Numbered from the stretch's first letter, positions 52,242 to 62,397 are shown. The stretch: 64,000 bases of DNA from CBDFFW01 sp965246945 (GCA_965246945.1 CBDFFW010000001.1:1364001-1428000); one strand, 5' to 3'. Translations and numbers: made by a program. The notes: generated by a model from the letters alone, not told the origin.

Positions 52242-53216
52242 CTATATTTTACATGCTATTTGTGATTTAACAAGCTCGGCAACCGCTGAGGTTTCAGTTA
52301 AAGGCGGATAAAGCCAAGTTTCCAACTGACCATTAAATATCCGTGTGATACCGCGTTGTTGTAATTCGGCATGGAAGCGTGCCAATTTTTTATCGGGATA
52401 TAAGTGATGGACATATATTGGCTTACCAGTCGCGCAGGCTTCGGACACCATGGAAACAGACTCGCCTGTTACCACAATAAAATCAGCCAGTTTTAACATT
52501 TCAAAATAAGGGTTGCTGCCCTGCCCATCCCAAATAAACGCTGGGATATCTTTTAATCCTGCCCGTAAAACTGCTTCGTTTTGTGAACCTGTCCGCCGCG
52601 AAGGTGTGACCATTAAACTGGCGCCGCCGCTTGCTTGTGCCGCTTGCGCTAATTTATCGGTTAAGTTTTTAATTTGAATTGGCCCAACTTTTTGCCGCTT
52701 GGTCGGTCCGCCAACCAAAACTGCAATGCGGGGCCGTGGTAAATCCTGCAAGGCTTGGTAAGTAATTGTGGTTTGTTCAATTTTTTGTGGGGTAACGCGA
52801 TTTAAGGCACCCAGTGTTTTAATGACATTATTGCCTTGCAAGCGATCATGTTCTGGCACAATTACTAAATCAAAATTACGCAGATCCGTTTGCGGATTTT
52901 GAATGTGAATAGTAAAGGTTTTACCACCGCTGGCTTTTTTAATCGCCAAGGCAGTCGCCACACTATGGCGGCCGCTGGAAATTAAAATATCCGGCCATGG
53001 CGCTGTGAATGGTAAGCCAGTTATATTTAAACTAAGCGGTTGCGGCCATAAAGTTGGCGGCAGAAATTTCCAGAAATTTTGAGAGCGGACATGCTTGATT
53101 TCATAGGGCACACCCAATGCTTCTGCTAAGCCCACTGCCTGGTTTTGCATCCCTGGATGCGGTTCGCTCAAGGTCCAGCAGATCAGGTTTTTCGCGATAT
53201 CGTCAAAATGCTGCAT
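52242..53216 (-). CDS. ELM1/GtrOC1-family protein
   Basis: Protein of the ELM1 (mitochondrial fission protein, DUF1022) family (324 residues), which resembles glycosyltransferases of the GT-B fold. Landmarks: CWTLSEPHPGMQNQAVGLAEAL at the N-terminus, LISSGRHSVATALAIKK, IAVLVGGPTKRQ, and VVTGESVSMVSEACATGKPI near the C-terminus. No signal peptide. Biochemical role in bacteria is not established; a link to surface glycans is suspected. It ends the minus-strand efflux region, 6 bp after the OMF gene stop. Confidence 0.88.
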   Translation of the reverse strand: MQHFDDIAKNLICWTLSEPHPGMQNQAVGLAEALGVPYEIKHVRSQNFWKFLPPTLWPQPLSLNITGLPFTAPWPDILISSGRHSVATALAIKKASGGKTFTIHIQNPQTDLRNFDLVIVPEHDRLQGNNVIKTLGALNRVTPQKIEQTTITYQALQDLPRPRIAVLVGGPTKRQKVGPIQIKNLTDKLAQAAQASGGASLMVTPSRRTGSQNEAVLRAGLKDIPAFIWDGQGSNPYFEMLKLADFIVVTGESVSMVSEACATGKPIYVHHLYPDKKLARFHAELQQRGITRIFNGQLETWLYPPLTETSAVAELVKSQIACKI

Positions 53217-53222
53217 AGGCAG

Positions 53223-54677
53223 TTATTGCTTAGCAGTTTCCATTGGCGTTTGCCAGCCGCCGCCCAAGGCTTTGATTAACTGCACTTGGGCATTCACCCG
53301 CCTGGTTTGTAAATTGACAAAATTCAGCTCGGCTTGCAAGGCGGTGTTTTGCTGCACCACTACATCCAAATAAGTGGCAATCCCGCCTTTGTAACGGTTT
53401 TGATATTGTTGCAAAGCACGCTCAGCTGCTTTGGTTGCGGCAGTTTGCGTTTCGGTTTCTTTATCTAATTGATTGATAGCCACCAAACTGTCTTCGACAT
53501 CCTGATATGCGGTTAACACCGTTTTCCGGTAATTCGCCGCTGTTTCTGTATACACAGCGCGTGCTTGCGCCGATAACGCTGCCAATGCACCGCCATCCAA
53601 TAATGTGACCGCAAAAGATGGCCCAAGCGACCACAATAAACTATCGGCGTTAAGCAGATTATTGGCTTTGGCACCTTCATAACCGACAGCACTGCCCAAA
53701 CTAAATGTCGGAAAAAAAGCAGCCCGCGCCACGCCAATATCGGCGTTGGCAGCGGCAACCAGACGTCCTTGCGCGGCAACATCGGGCCGGCGTTGTAATA
53801 AGGTTGAGGCTAAATCTGGATTGATTGGCGCTAATTGGATATTTTGCTCTTTTTCCGGCGACAGCGCGGCCAAAGCAAAATTAGCCGGTACTTCACCAAT
53901 CAAAACGGCAATTGCATGTTCAAGCTGTGAGCGTTTTAATTGCGTATCCGCCAGCAACGTTTTGGTATTTTCCAATTGCGTTTGCGCTTGATCCACATCG
54001 GCTGCAGTGGCGGCCCCGCCCTTATAACGGTTTTGCGTTAGATCCAATGCTTTTTGATAAGCGTCTACTGTTTGTTTTAAAATTTCCAAAATTAAATCTT
54101 GCCCGCGCAGGCTGAAATAATTCATGGCCAATTCGCTTTGCAATGCCAACTGCACAGCGGCCAAATCGGCAGCGCTGGCTTGGGCCCGGCTTTCTGCACT
54201 TTTCACCTGATTACGCACCCGGCCCCATAAATCCAGTTCGTAGGATAATTGCGCGCCGAATTGCGCATCGCTAAACAACGTTGTGGGCGATACGCGCGCC
54301 GTATTTTTAGAAGTTTGCGCCCGTGAATAGCTGCCAAAACCGGTAATATTTGGATAAAAATCGCTCCGCGCATAACGGGCATTGGCCAGTGCCTGGTCAT
54401 ACCGCGCTATTGCGGCTTTCAAATCTTGGTTGGCAGTGCCTAAACGTATTTCCAAATCATTCAATACCGGATCGTTAAAACTTTCCCACCAGGGGCCATG
54501 GGTTTGATCCGCCAATTCCGGTTGGGCTTGCTGCCATGCTTGCAGATCGGCTTAGCTTAATTCAGCATTGGCTTCTTTATAATGCATAACCTGTGCGGTA
54601 TCCGGCTGCTGATAGTTCGGTGCTAGCGAACAAGCCGCCAAGCAAACACACAGTAACAGGATTAATAGCCGCTGCAT
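53223..54677 (-). pseudogene. NodT-type outer-membrane efflux lipoprotein with in-frame TAA
   Basis: Outer-membrane channel of an RND pump. From ATG 54677 the frame encodes a lipoprotein signal (LLLCVCLAACS, lipobox LAAC at about residues 13-16) and continues SLAPNYQQPD, as expected for NodT factors. Codon 42 is TAA (54552-54554). The same frame then continues uninterrupted to 53223 with two OEP repeats (for example LTQNRYKGGAATAADVDQAQ). A single point mutation, for instance from CAA, explains the break. Restart at the TTG near 54515 would lack the signal peptide. The ATG overlaps the MFP stop (TAATG). Confidence 0.85.
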
Positions 54678-55918
54678 TAGGGTGCTTTCTTTTCAGCTGC
54701 TGGCGTTTGCGGCGAACCGGCAGGTCCACCATGGCTTCCCCCTTTGGCATCATCTTTTTCGCTGGGTTGAACGATTTTTACTTTTTGGCCAGAAAGCAAT
54801 GAATCGGGCGGATTGACGATAATGGTTTCATCGGGCGCAATCCCGCTATCCACTTCCACATAAGTCCCATAATCACGGGCGATTTTAATGGGCTTTAATT
54901 GCGCATTGCCATCGGCATCCACCGTGGCGACTTGCAAGCCATCCGCGCGGAACACCAGCGTATTGACCGGCAATTGCACATGATCGGCCGATGAGGGCAG
55001 TTTTAAATGCACTTCGGCATAGCCGCCCGCCAGTAATTGACCGTTTGGATTATCGGCATTCAATTCAATTAATAAACTGCGATTAACGGGATCAAGCGCT
55101 TTGGCCGTATGGGCTAATTTGGCCTCAAACACCTGGCCTGGATGTTCACTGAAATGCAATTCGGCGGTTAAATCCGGTTGAATGGCCTGCGCATAATTTT
55201 GGGGGACTTGCACATAAATGCGCAATTGATCGATTTGCGAGATATGGAAAAGTTCCTGGGATGGTGTGCCAGTTCCCGCATTGATCAGCGCACCAGTATC
55301 GGTATTCCGCGCGGTAATTACGCCGTCAAATGGTGCCACCATGCGTTTGAAAGAGGCTAAATCTGTCAATCGTTTGGCATTGGCGCGGGCGGAGGCATAA
55401 CCGGCAGCTTTGGCAGCCGCATCGCCAATCCGTTCATCCGCTTCCTGTTTGGTGATTGAATCCGTTTTCAATAAATCCCGCCAGCGTTGCGCGGTGGTTT
55501 GTGCCAACTGGTTATTGGCTTCCGCAGTTTTCAGATCGGCCTGGGCCTGTTGCAACGCCGCGTCTACTTCAGGCGCATCGATTTCCGCCAGTACTGTGCC
55601 GGCTTTGACGAAAGTGCCGATATCATAATACCATTTTTTTAAATAACCGCTGGTGCGCGCGTAAATGGGCGCATCGTGCCACGCTTCCACGGACCCAGGC
55701 AGCACTACCTCTTCCACCGCTGGACCGGATTTGGCTGGAATAACCACCACATTCGGCACTGCAGATTCAGCGACTTTGTCTTTCAATTCGGATGAATGCT
55801 GCAAACGCAAGAAAATGCCGATACCCGCCAAGCTAACCACCACCAGCATGACCAGCCACCATGGAAATGATTTTTTGGCAGTAACAGGCGGGGCAGCGTG
55901 ATAGTGATATTCTGACAT
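54677..55918 (-). CDS. RND efflux periplasmic adaptor (membrane fusion protein)
   Basis: Links the RND pump to the outer-membrane channel (413 residues). One N-terminal membrane segment (about 17-37), barrel-sandwich lipoyl halves (YARTSGYLKKWYYDIGTFVKAG and MVAPFDGVITARNTDTG), an alpha-hairpin (LQQAQADLKTAEANNQLAQT), and beta-barrel/proximal domains follow. The C-terminus is Gly/Pro/Lys-rich (GGSHGGPAGSPQTPAAEKK). It lies 9 bp after the RND gene. Confidence 0.94.
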   Translation of the reverse strand: MSEYHYHAAPPVTAKKSFPWWLVMLVVVSLAGIGIFLRLQHSSELKDKVAESAVPNVVVIPAKSGPAVEEVVLPGSVEAWHDAPIYARTSGYLKKWYYDIGTFVKAGTVLAEIDAPEVDAALQQAQADLKTAEANNQLAQTTAQRWRDLLKTDSITKQEADERIGDAAAKAAGYASARANAKRLTDLASFKRMVAPFDGVITARNTDTGALINAGTGTPSQELFHISQIDQLRIYVQVPQNYAQAIQPDLTAELHFSEHPGQVFEAKLAHTAKALDPVNRSLLIELNADNPNGQLLAGGYAEVHLKLPSSADHVQLPVNTLVFRADGLQVATVDADGNAQLKPIKIARDYGTYVEVDSGIAPDETIIVNPPDSLLSGQKVKIVQPSEKDDAKGGSHGGPAGSPQTPAAEKKAP

Positions 55919-55927
55919 GGGTAATTC

Positions 55928-58900
55928 CTAGATCTCTACCAAAGCATGATCATTTTCAATGGGGGATATTTGCTTATTTTCGCGGCGGGCATGGATAAAG
56001 GCAAAAACTGCTGGCACGAAAAACAAAGTGGCGATGGTGGCAAAGAGTAGACCACCGATAACCGCGCGGCCCAGCGGGGCATTTTGCTCGCCCCCATCAC
56101 CTATACCGAGCGCCATGGGGATCATCCCGATAATCATGGCCAGCGCCGTCATCAATACTGGGCGCAGACGTGAGAAACCGGCGGCAAGTGCCGCTTGGAT
56201 GGCATTATCGCCGTGATCATGCATACGTTCGCGCGCGAAGCTGACAATCAAAATACTATTGGCGGTCGCCACCCCCATACACATAATTGCACCGGTTAGC
56301 GCGGGTACGCTGAGTGTAGTGCCAGTTAAAAACAGCATCCACACAATACCCGCAATTGCGGCTGGTAGCGCAGTAATGATGATAAATGGATCGGTCCAAG
56401 ACTGGAAATTGATGACGATTAATAAATAAACCAATACAATCGCGAAGGCTAAACCGGAATATAGTCCAAGAAACGCATTGGCTTGGGTTAGCATTTGCCC
56501 GCGTGCAGTTAAGTTTGAACCTTTCGGTAAATCCTTTTTAGCGTCTTTAATAACTTGATTAATGTCAGCGGCCACGCCGCCCAAATCGCGCCCATCAACT
56601 GATGAAAAAATATCAATCGCTGATTGCACATTGTAATGCGACTCTACGGACGAGCCCGCACCGCGATTAATCGTCGATAACCCGCCCAAAATTTGCGGTT
56701 TGCTATTGGGATCACTGCCCGTTAACGGCACATTGCGCAAATCATCCAGCGAGGTCATTTCATATTGCGGCGTTTGCGTGACAATTGAATAAGACACGCC
56801 ATTTTTAGGATTTAACCAAAAAGTGGGTGAAGTTTGAAAGCTACCAGAAAGCGAAACCAGCAAGTTGCTGGCCACATCCCGCTGGGTTAATCCCAATTCC
56901 CGCGCCCGCGTGCGGTCAACATTCACATGCAATTCTGGGTAATCCGCCGGTTGCTGAATGCGTGTATCGGTTAAGCCTGGAATGCTGCGAATTTTATCAA
57001 ATAATTTATTGGCAAAAACGCGGTTGTCTTTTTGGTTAAAACCGGTCACCTGCACATCAATCGGTGATGGCAAACCGAAATTCAAAATTTGGCTGACGAT
57101 ATCGGCTGGTAAAAAAGCAAAGCCAATGCCTGGCATTGCTTTGGGTAATTCATCGCGCAGTTTTTTCACATAATCACGGGTTGGTGCGTGGCCTTCTTTT
57201 AACGATATCAAGATATCGGCATCCGCCGGACCAATCGGCGCAGAGTTGCTGTAAGACAAATTAATCCCGCTGGTTGGCAGACCGATATTATCCACGATAT
57301 TATCAATTTCAGTGGCCGGAATTAAGCGGCGAATGGCGGCATCAACCTGGTCGGTAATATTGGCCGTTTCTTTGACCCGTGTGCCTGAATGGGCCCGCAA
57401 ATGCAGTTTGATTTGCCCGCCATCGACACTTGGAAAAAAGTCTGAACCCAGCCACGGCGCGAGGCAAGCTAGGGACAACAGTACAAATCCTAAAAAAGCC
57501 AAGATGAACATACCGCGGTGCTGCAACGTATTTTCCAGCACGGCATGATAGCGGCTTTTTAACTGATCGAAGCCTTTTTCAAAGGCGATTTGCACGCGCA
57601 GCAACGGATTTTTTGGCGGTTCGGCAATTTCATGATAATGAACCGATTGATGGGCTTTCAACCAGTATTTGGCCAGCGTTGGAACCAGGGTACGCGATAG
57701 CACGTAGGAGGCCAACATTGCGAACACCACGGCTTCCGCCAACGGCACAAACAGATATTTGGCAACGCCGCCGAGGAAAAACATTGGTACGAAAACAATA
57801 CAAATGCATAGCGTGGAAACCAGCGCAGGCATGGCGATTTGCTGGGCCCCATCCATAATTGCGTCTTCTACTTCTTTGCCCATTTCCAGATGCGAATTGA
57901 TATTTTCCACAGCCACCGTGGCATCATCCACCAGAATACCAACCGCCAGCGCCAAGCCGCCCAGCGTCATAATATTAATCGTCTCACCAAGCGCCGACAT
58001 ACAGATGATTGAAGCCAATACCGATAGTGGAATGGAAATGGTGATAATTAGCGTTGAACGCCATGAACCTAAAAACAATAAAATCATCGAGCCTGTTAAG
58101 GCAGCCGCAATAATTCCTTCGCGGATCACGCCTTCTACCGCCGATTTCACGAATAAAGATTGATCAGACAGCGCATGTAAATTCATCCCTTCCGGCATGA
58201 TCTCTTTGATTTTACCGAGCAGGCCTTTGATATGGCTGACAATATCCAGCGTCGAAGCATTCCCTGTTTTTTGGATGCTCATCAGCACCGCGCGCGTGCC
58301 GTCGACCTTTACAATATTGGTTTGCGGCGCAAAACCATCGCGCACATGGGCAACATCGCGGACATAGATGGTGCGGCCATTTAATTGTTTGATTGGTAAA
58401 TCATTCAACGCTTCAACGGCGCTGGGGCTGGCATTCAACTTTACGCTATATTCGTAAATACCGATTTTTTGGGTGCCGGCTGGCAAAATTAAGTTTTGCG
58501 CGCCGATGGCAGTATTCACTTCTTGGGCCGAAATGCCGTAAGCCTGTAGCGCACGCGGATTTAAATCCACCTGCACTTGCCGTGTTTTCCCGCCGTAAGG
58601 ATATGGCATCGCCGCGCCTTGCACAGTGGCCAACTGCGTACGCACAAAGCTGTTACTGAAATCATTCAGCTCTTGCTCCGATTGTTTATTGCTGGAAAGC
58701 GCCAACTGCAATACCGGCACGGTTGAGGCATTATAACTCAGGATCAAGGGCGGTGTGGTGCCCGGCGGCAAATTACGCAGCATGGTTTGCGCCACTGCGG
58801 TTACCTGGCTCAGCGCCATTTCAATATTCACGCCTGGCTGAAAAAATAATTTAATGACCGCCACGCCGTTTAACGATTGCGATTCACTATGTTCCACATC

Positions 58901-59128
58901 GTTTACAGTGGTGGAAACCACGCGTTCAAAGGCCGCCGTAATCCGGTTGGACATTTCATCGGCTGGCAAGCCGGTATAGCTAAAAACGACGCTAACGACT
59001 GGGATATTGATATTCGGGAAAATATCCACCGGTGTCCGCATGATGGTTAGCGGCCCAACGATTATCAGCAATAAGGCTAAAACAATAAAGGTGTAAGGCC
59101 GCTGCAGGGCAATGCGCACAATCCACAT
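55928..59128 (-). CDS. RND-family multidrug efflux permease
   Basis: Proton-driven inner-membrane pump (1066 residues) with twelve expected membrane segments and two large periplasmic loops. Start MWIVRIALQRPYTFIVLALL and the DIFPNINIPVVSVVFSYTG segment are typical. The membrane acidic pair lies in ALAVGILVDDATVAVENI, essential for proton relay. Substrate class cannot be read from sequence; it resembles the hydrophobe/amphiphile group more than heavy-metal pumps. Two bases after marR, so clearly one operon. Confidence 0.95.
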   Translation of the reverse strand: MWIVRIALQRPYTFIVLALLLIIVGPLTIMRTPVDIFPNINIPVVSVVFSYTGLPADEMSNRITAAFERVVSTTVNDVEHSESQSLNGVAVIKLFFQPGVNIEMALSQVTAVAQTMLRNLPPGTTPPLILSYNASTVPVLQLALSSNKQSEQELNDFSNSFVRTQLATVQGAAMPYPYGGKTRQVQVDLNPRALQAYGISAQEVNTAIGAQNLILPAGTQKIGIYEYSVKLNASPSAVEALNDLPIKQLNGRTIYVRDVAHVRDGFAPQTNIVKVDGTRAVLMSIQKTGNASTLDIVSHIKGLLGKIKEIMPEGMNLHALSDQSLFVKSAVEGVIREGIIAAALTGSMILLFLGSWRSTLIITISIPLSVLASIICMSALGETINIMTLGGLALAVGILVDDATVAVENINSHLEMGKEVEDAIMDGAQQIAMPALVSTLCICIVFVPMFFLGGVAKYLFVPLAEAVVFAMLASYVLSRTLVPTLAKYWLKAHQSVHYHEIAEPPKNPLLRVQIAFEKGFDQLKSRYHAVLENTLQHRGMFILAFLGFVLLSLACLAPWLGSDFFPSVDGGQIKLHLRAHSGTRVKETANITDQVDAAIRRLIPATEIDNIVDNIGLPTSGINLSYSNSAPIGPADADILISLKEGHAPTRDYVKKLRDELPKAMPGIGFAFLPADIVSQILNFGLPSPIDVQVTGFNQKDNRVFANKLFDKIRSIPGLTDTRIQQPADYPELHVNVDRTRARELGLTQRDVASNLLVSLSGSFQTSPTFWLNPKNGVSYSIVTQTPQYEMTSLDDLRNVPLTGSDPNSKPQILGGLSTINRGAGSSVESHYNVQSAIDIFSSVDGRDLGGVAADINQVIKDAKKDLPKGSNLTARGQMLTQANAFLGLYSGLAFAIVLVYLLIVINFQSWTDPFIIITALPAAIAGIVWMLFLTGTTLSVPALTGAIMCMGVATANSILIVSFARERMHDHGDNAIQAALAAGFSRLRPVLMTALAMIIGMIPMALGIGDGGEQNAPLGRAVIGGLLFATIATLFFVPAVFAFIHARRENKQISPIENDHALVEI

Positions 59129-59129
59129 A

Positions 59130-59636
59130 TTATGCCCCCTTGGCTTTTGGTAATTCCGTTAACTGCTTATTTAAACGGGTTAATAAATTAATCAATGTGT
59201 CGGCTTCTTCACGCGTGAAACCATGCATAATGCGGTTATACAATTCTACTACTTGCGGCAGATAAGTTTCGGTGGTGGTATAACCAACATCGGTCAGGGT
59301 TAGTTCAACAACTCGGCGGTCTTGCGTGCTGCGGGTGCGTGTAATCCAACCGCGCTCTGCCATTTGATCGAGCACACGGGTAAGCGCGCCGCTATCATGG
59401 CTCATATACCCGCAAAGTTCGGAGGCAGTTTTGACAATACCGGCCCGCAAATTCATTAAAATGACCCATTGGGTAAAACTCACATCGGTTTCAACAAATA
59501 ATTGCTCGATATGGTTGGTAACCACTTTTCCAGCCCGCCGCACCAAATAGCCGATGCTGCGCTGTGCTTCGTAATCTTTCAATTTATAGTAATTCTTTAC
59601 CATTCGCTGCTCAAACAATAACTGCCTAGACAGCAA
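59130..59636 (-). CDS. MarR-family transcriptional regulator
   Basis: A winged-helix repressor (168 residues), likely controlling the efflux operon it heads. The helix-turn-helix (TASELCGYMSHDSGALTRVLDQM) is followed by the wing (RTRSTQDRRVVELTLTDVG) with the conserved D-x-R. The N-terminal and C-terminal helices form the dimer. An inverted repeat 50 bp upstream is a candidate binding site. The start could alternatively be the internal ATG at about 59603. Confidence 0.92.
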   Translation of the reverse strand: MLSRQLLFEQRMVKNYYKLKDYEAQRSIGYLVRRAGKVVTNHIEQLFVETDVSFTQWVILMNLRAGIVKTASELCGYMSHDSGALTRVLDQMAERGWITRTRSTQDRRVVELTLTDVGYTTTETYLPQVVELYNRIMHGFTREEADTLINLLTRLNKQLTELPKAKGA

Positions 59637-59685
59637 TTAAACATATTAAAGATACTTGTGCAAATGTGGAATTAACTTGCCTGCT

Positions 59686-59707
59686 TTATTCGTATACTAT
59701 CGAATAA
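59686..59707. promoter_or_regulatory. Inverted repeat between marR and the flavoprotein gene
   Basis: TTATTCG-TATACTAT-CGAATAA is a perfect 7-bp inverted repeat with an 8-bp spacer in the divergent intergenic region. TATACT also fits a -10 box on the plus strand. It is a plausible MarR operator that could govern both directions. Confidence 0.5.
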
Positions 59708-59718
59708 ACTGGATTTCA

Positions 59719-60909
59719 ATGGCAACTGGTTATGACGTTATTATCATTGGCGCAGGTGCCGCAGGCTTGATGTGCGCCATGCAGGCCGGACAGCGCGAAC
59801 GCAAGGTACTGCTGTTAGATCATAGTGCAAAAATTGGTGAAAAAATCCGCATTTCCGGCGGTGGGCGCTGTAATTTCACCAATCTTCACACCACGCCAGC
59901 GAATTTTTTATCACAAAATCCAGATTTCTGCTGCACGGCACTCAGCCGCTATACCCCACAAGATTTTATCGCATTGATAGAAAAACATGACATTGTTTAT
60001 CACGAAAAGAAACTGGGCCAATTATTTTGTGATGGTTCATCCCAGCAGATTATTGATTTATTGGTGAGTGAGTGCCGCCAAGCCAATGTTAGCATGCAAA
60101 TGGAAGCAAGCATTAATGCGGTTGAATATAAAGGTGGCCAATATTCAGTCAAAACCAATCGCGGTGATTACAATTCTCTTTCTTTAGTGATCGCTACCGG
60201 TGGTTTATCCATTCCCAAAATTGGTGCCACCAGTTTTGGCTACGAAATTGCCAAGCAATTTGGTCTGAATATCATACCAACCCGTGCCGCATTAGTGCCG
60301 CTGACTTTCCAAAACGACATGCTGGAATTTTGCAAAGAACTGACTGGCATTTCGGTTGAAGCAGCGGTTAGTCATGGCAAAGCCAGCTTTGCGGAAGGCT
60401 TGCTGTTTACCCATCGCGGGTTAAGCGGCCCTTCTATTCTGCAAATTTCATCTTACTGGCAGACAGGCGAAGCGATCGAAATTAATCTGGCACCAGAAGT
60501 TGATGCTTTATCAATTTTAAAAGACCGCAAACAACAAACACCTAAACAAGAAGTGCAAACCACTATCGCCGAAATTCTACCCAAGCGTTTGGCCCAAAGC
60601 ATTTGCACATTGCATCATTGCGAATCCGGTCGTGGTCGGATCGCCGAAATAGGCGATAAGCGCTTAACAGCGCTGGCCGATAATGTTAATCGGTGGCAGA
60701 TTAAACCCAATGGCAGTGAGGGTTATCGCACTGCTGAAGTTACACTTGGCGGCGTGGATACCACACAACTATCCCCACAAACGATGGAAGCTAAAAACCA
60801 ACCTGGCTTGTATTTTATTGGCGAAGTAGTTGATGTCACCGGTCACCTCGGCGGTTTTAATTTTCAATGGGCGTGGGCATCCGGTTTTGCTGCTGGACAG
60901 AATATTTAA
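59719..60909 (+). CDS. BaiN/HI0933-family flavoprotein
   Basis: FAD-dependent oxidoreductase of the HI0933/BaiN group (396 residues). The N-terminal FAD site IIGAGAAGLMCAMQAG (near residue 9), the family signature KIRISGGGRCNFTN (near 45), and the C-terminal GGVDTTQLSP plus GEVVDVTGHLGGFNFQWAWASG are all present. The frame is open to 59656, but ATG 59719 gives the standard start. Divergent from marR; the stop overlaps the end of the convergent receiver gene. Physiological substrate unknown. Confidence 0.93.
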   Translation: MATGYDVIIIGAGAAGLMCAMQAGQRERKVLLLDHSAKIGEKIRISGGGRCNFTNLHTTPANFLSQNPDFCCTALSRYTPQDFIALIEKHDIVYHEKKLGQLFCDGSSQQIIDLLVSECRQANVSMQMEASINAVEYKGGQYSVKTNRGDYNSLSLVIATGGLSIPKIGATSFGYEIAKQFGLNIIPTRAALVPLTFQNDMLEFCKELTGISVEAAVSHGKASFAEGLLFTHRGLSGPSILQISSYWQTGEAIEINLAPEVDALSILKDRKQQTPKQEVQTTIAEILPKRLAQSICTLHHCESGRGRIAEIGDKRLTALADNVNRWQIKPNGSEGYRTAEVTLGGVDTTQLSPQTMEAKNQPGLYFIGEVVDVTGHLGGFNFQWAWASGFAAGQNI

Positions 60910-61907
60910 TTTTTGATTTTACCAATCAGTTTTTCCAGTTCGCTCACCAATTCTTCGCCCACCCCGCCGCGTGCTTTGATCCCTTTGGCAAACATAAATT
61001 TTAGCGCTTGAATGCATTGGCTGATTACCTGTTGATGTGTTGGATTGGCCATACGGTAATCGGTTGATAAAAATAAATAAAGAATGCGGGCAACCACTGA
61101 CGGCAGCGCATAACCGAACGTGCCAGCGCGTGATTTTATTGACAGCGCGGCTTCTTTCATTTGTTCAGTGGCTTCACCGCCATTAACTACTTTGGCATAG
61201 GCCATTTCCAAACGCGCCAAATCTTCTTTAATCCATTGCAAAGATTCTTCCTGCATATTATCGATCGCTTCTTGGGCAGCAGCTAACATTGCAGGTGTAA
61301 TAATTGTGGAGAGTGGGGCCATAAGGCCTATATTGCGTTTAATTTCATGATCGGCTGGCAGCAACATGGGCGTTGCTTCAATATCTGGCACTTTGCCACC
61401 ACGTTTTTGCGCTGGTTTGGGCTTAACGGTCCGGCGATCTATTTCGCTTGCTTTGAGTTCGCGGCGGCGGCGGTCTGGCCCCACGAAATTGGTACTGACC
61501 ACAAAGGGCCGCGGATGTTCAATTAAATGCTCAATCCGGTCATACAAAGTTTTTACTGTAAAAGGTTTAACCACAAATTCTGTGATGCCAATATCCCGTG
61601 CCGCTTGCACATCCAGCATCTCACCTTTGCCAGTTAACATAATAATCGGCAGGCCGCGATTGGGCGTTTTTTTGCCCAAGCGCAGCTGTTTAACCAATTC
61701 AATGCCATCGGTTGGTGCCAGCATCCATTCTGTAATCAGAATATCCACATGATTACTATGCATATATTCAATTGCTTGTTCAGCTGTCTTGACGTGCTGA
61801 ATACTACTAAAATTCATAGCCCGCAGGTTTTGAATTATCACCCGTGCAATGTGGATGTCTGGGTCAACCAGTAAAATTTTAACTTTATCAAGCATCTTGT
61901 TGTTCAT
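60906..61907 (-). CDS. Receiver-domain protein with Glu at the phosphoacceptor site
   Basis: A CheY-like receiver (about residues 8-125) followed by a linker with GPDRRRR and a helical C-terminal region of unknown role (333 residues in all). Acidic pocket residues Asp15 and Asp17 (LLVDPD), Thr92 (IIMLTG) and Lys114 (FVVKPF) are present, but the phosphoacceptor is Glu60 (ILITEWM) instead of Asp. This may fix the domain in an active-like state or make it phosphorylation-independent. The GPDRRRR linker is common in alphaproteobacterial stand-alone receivers. No kinase is adjacent. Confidence 0.85.
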   Translation of the reverse strand: MNNKMLDKVKILLVDPDIHIARVIIQNLRAMNFSSIQHVKTAEQAIEYMHSNHVDILITEWMLAPTDGIELVKQLRLGKKTPNRGLPIIMLTGKGEMLDVQAARDIGITEFVVKPFTVKTLYDRIEHLIEHPRPFVVSTNFVGPDRRRRELKASEIDRRTVKPKPAQKRGGKVPDIEATPMLLPADHEIKRNIGLMAPLSTIITPAMLAAAQEAIDNMQEESLQWIKEDLARLEMAYAKVVNGGEATEQMKEAALSIKSRAGTFGYALPSVVARILYLFLSTDYRMANPTHQQVISQCIQALKFMFAKGIKARGGVGEELVSELEKLIGKIKN

Positions 61908-61978
61908 ATAACACCTTGAAAACCAAATTTAAATTAATAATTAAGATGCGCAATCGATTATTTTAAAATTTTGTTCAT

Positions 61979-62395
61979 TTACCACTTCACTTCGCCTTCT
62001 TCCTGGTTTTGCCAATATTTAATGCGATCAGCTTTAACATGAATCATCGTTAAGCCAGGCGTATCGAGCCCTTGCGCAAACCATTTTTCGATATCTGGGT
62101 TCCAATGTTTTTCCATCTTAGCGCGCTCACGCACTAAATCTGCCCGTCCGCTAACACTAATATATAATTGTTTACGCCCTTGATAAGCCAAACAAAGCTG
62201 CGGGTTGACCGCCAATTCCTTCACCACATGCGAACTGCCATCGGCAAAAAAATAACTATCACCTTTATAGTCTATCTGGCGATTATTACTCATCGGCCGG
62301 CTTTCCAATGCACCGCTATCGGCGATGGTTGCCATCATGCAAATATCTAATTCTTTCATTGCTTCGCTGATATCGGAAAGTTCTAATATTGCCAT
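61979..62395 (-). CDS. Pyridoxamine 5'-phosphate oxidase-like FMN-binding protein
   Basis: Split-barrel flavin-binding protein of the general-stress-protein-26 group (138 residues). A start with MATIADSGALESRPMSNN, the YFFADGSSHVVKEL strand-turn, and the SVSGRADLV segment are typical. It is short and stand-alone, so pyridoxal synthesis is unlikely; a redox or heme/flavin-handling role is more probable. It lies 2 bp after the BON-LysM gene, suggesting one transcript. Confidence 0.85.
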   Translation of the reverse strand: MAILELSDISEAMKELDICMMATIADSGALESRPMSNNRQIDYKGDSYFFADGSSHVVKELAVNPQLCLAYQGRKQLYISVSGRADLVRERAKMEKHWNPDIEKWFAQGLDTPGLTMIHVKADRIKYWQNQEEGEVKW

Positions 62396-62397
62396 GA

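Noticed and set aside
54552..54554. TAA read as a sense codon
   Set aside because: No other gene in the window needs in-frame TAA readthrough, and TAA is used as a normal stop throughout.
55959..58659. Plus-strand frames inside the RND permease gene
   Set aside because: Antisense to an intact 1066-residue permease with all membrane motifs; no independent coding signal.
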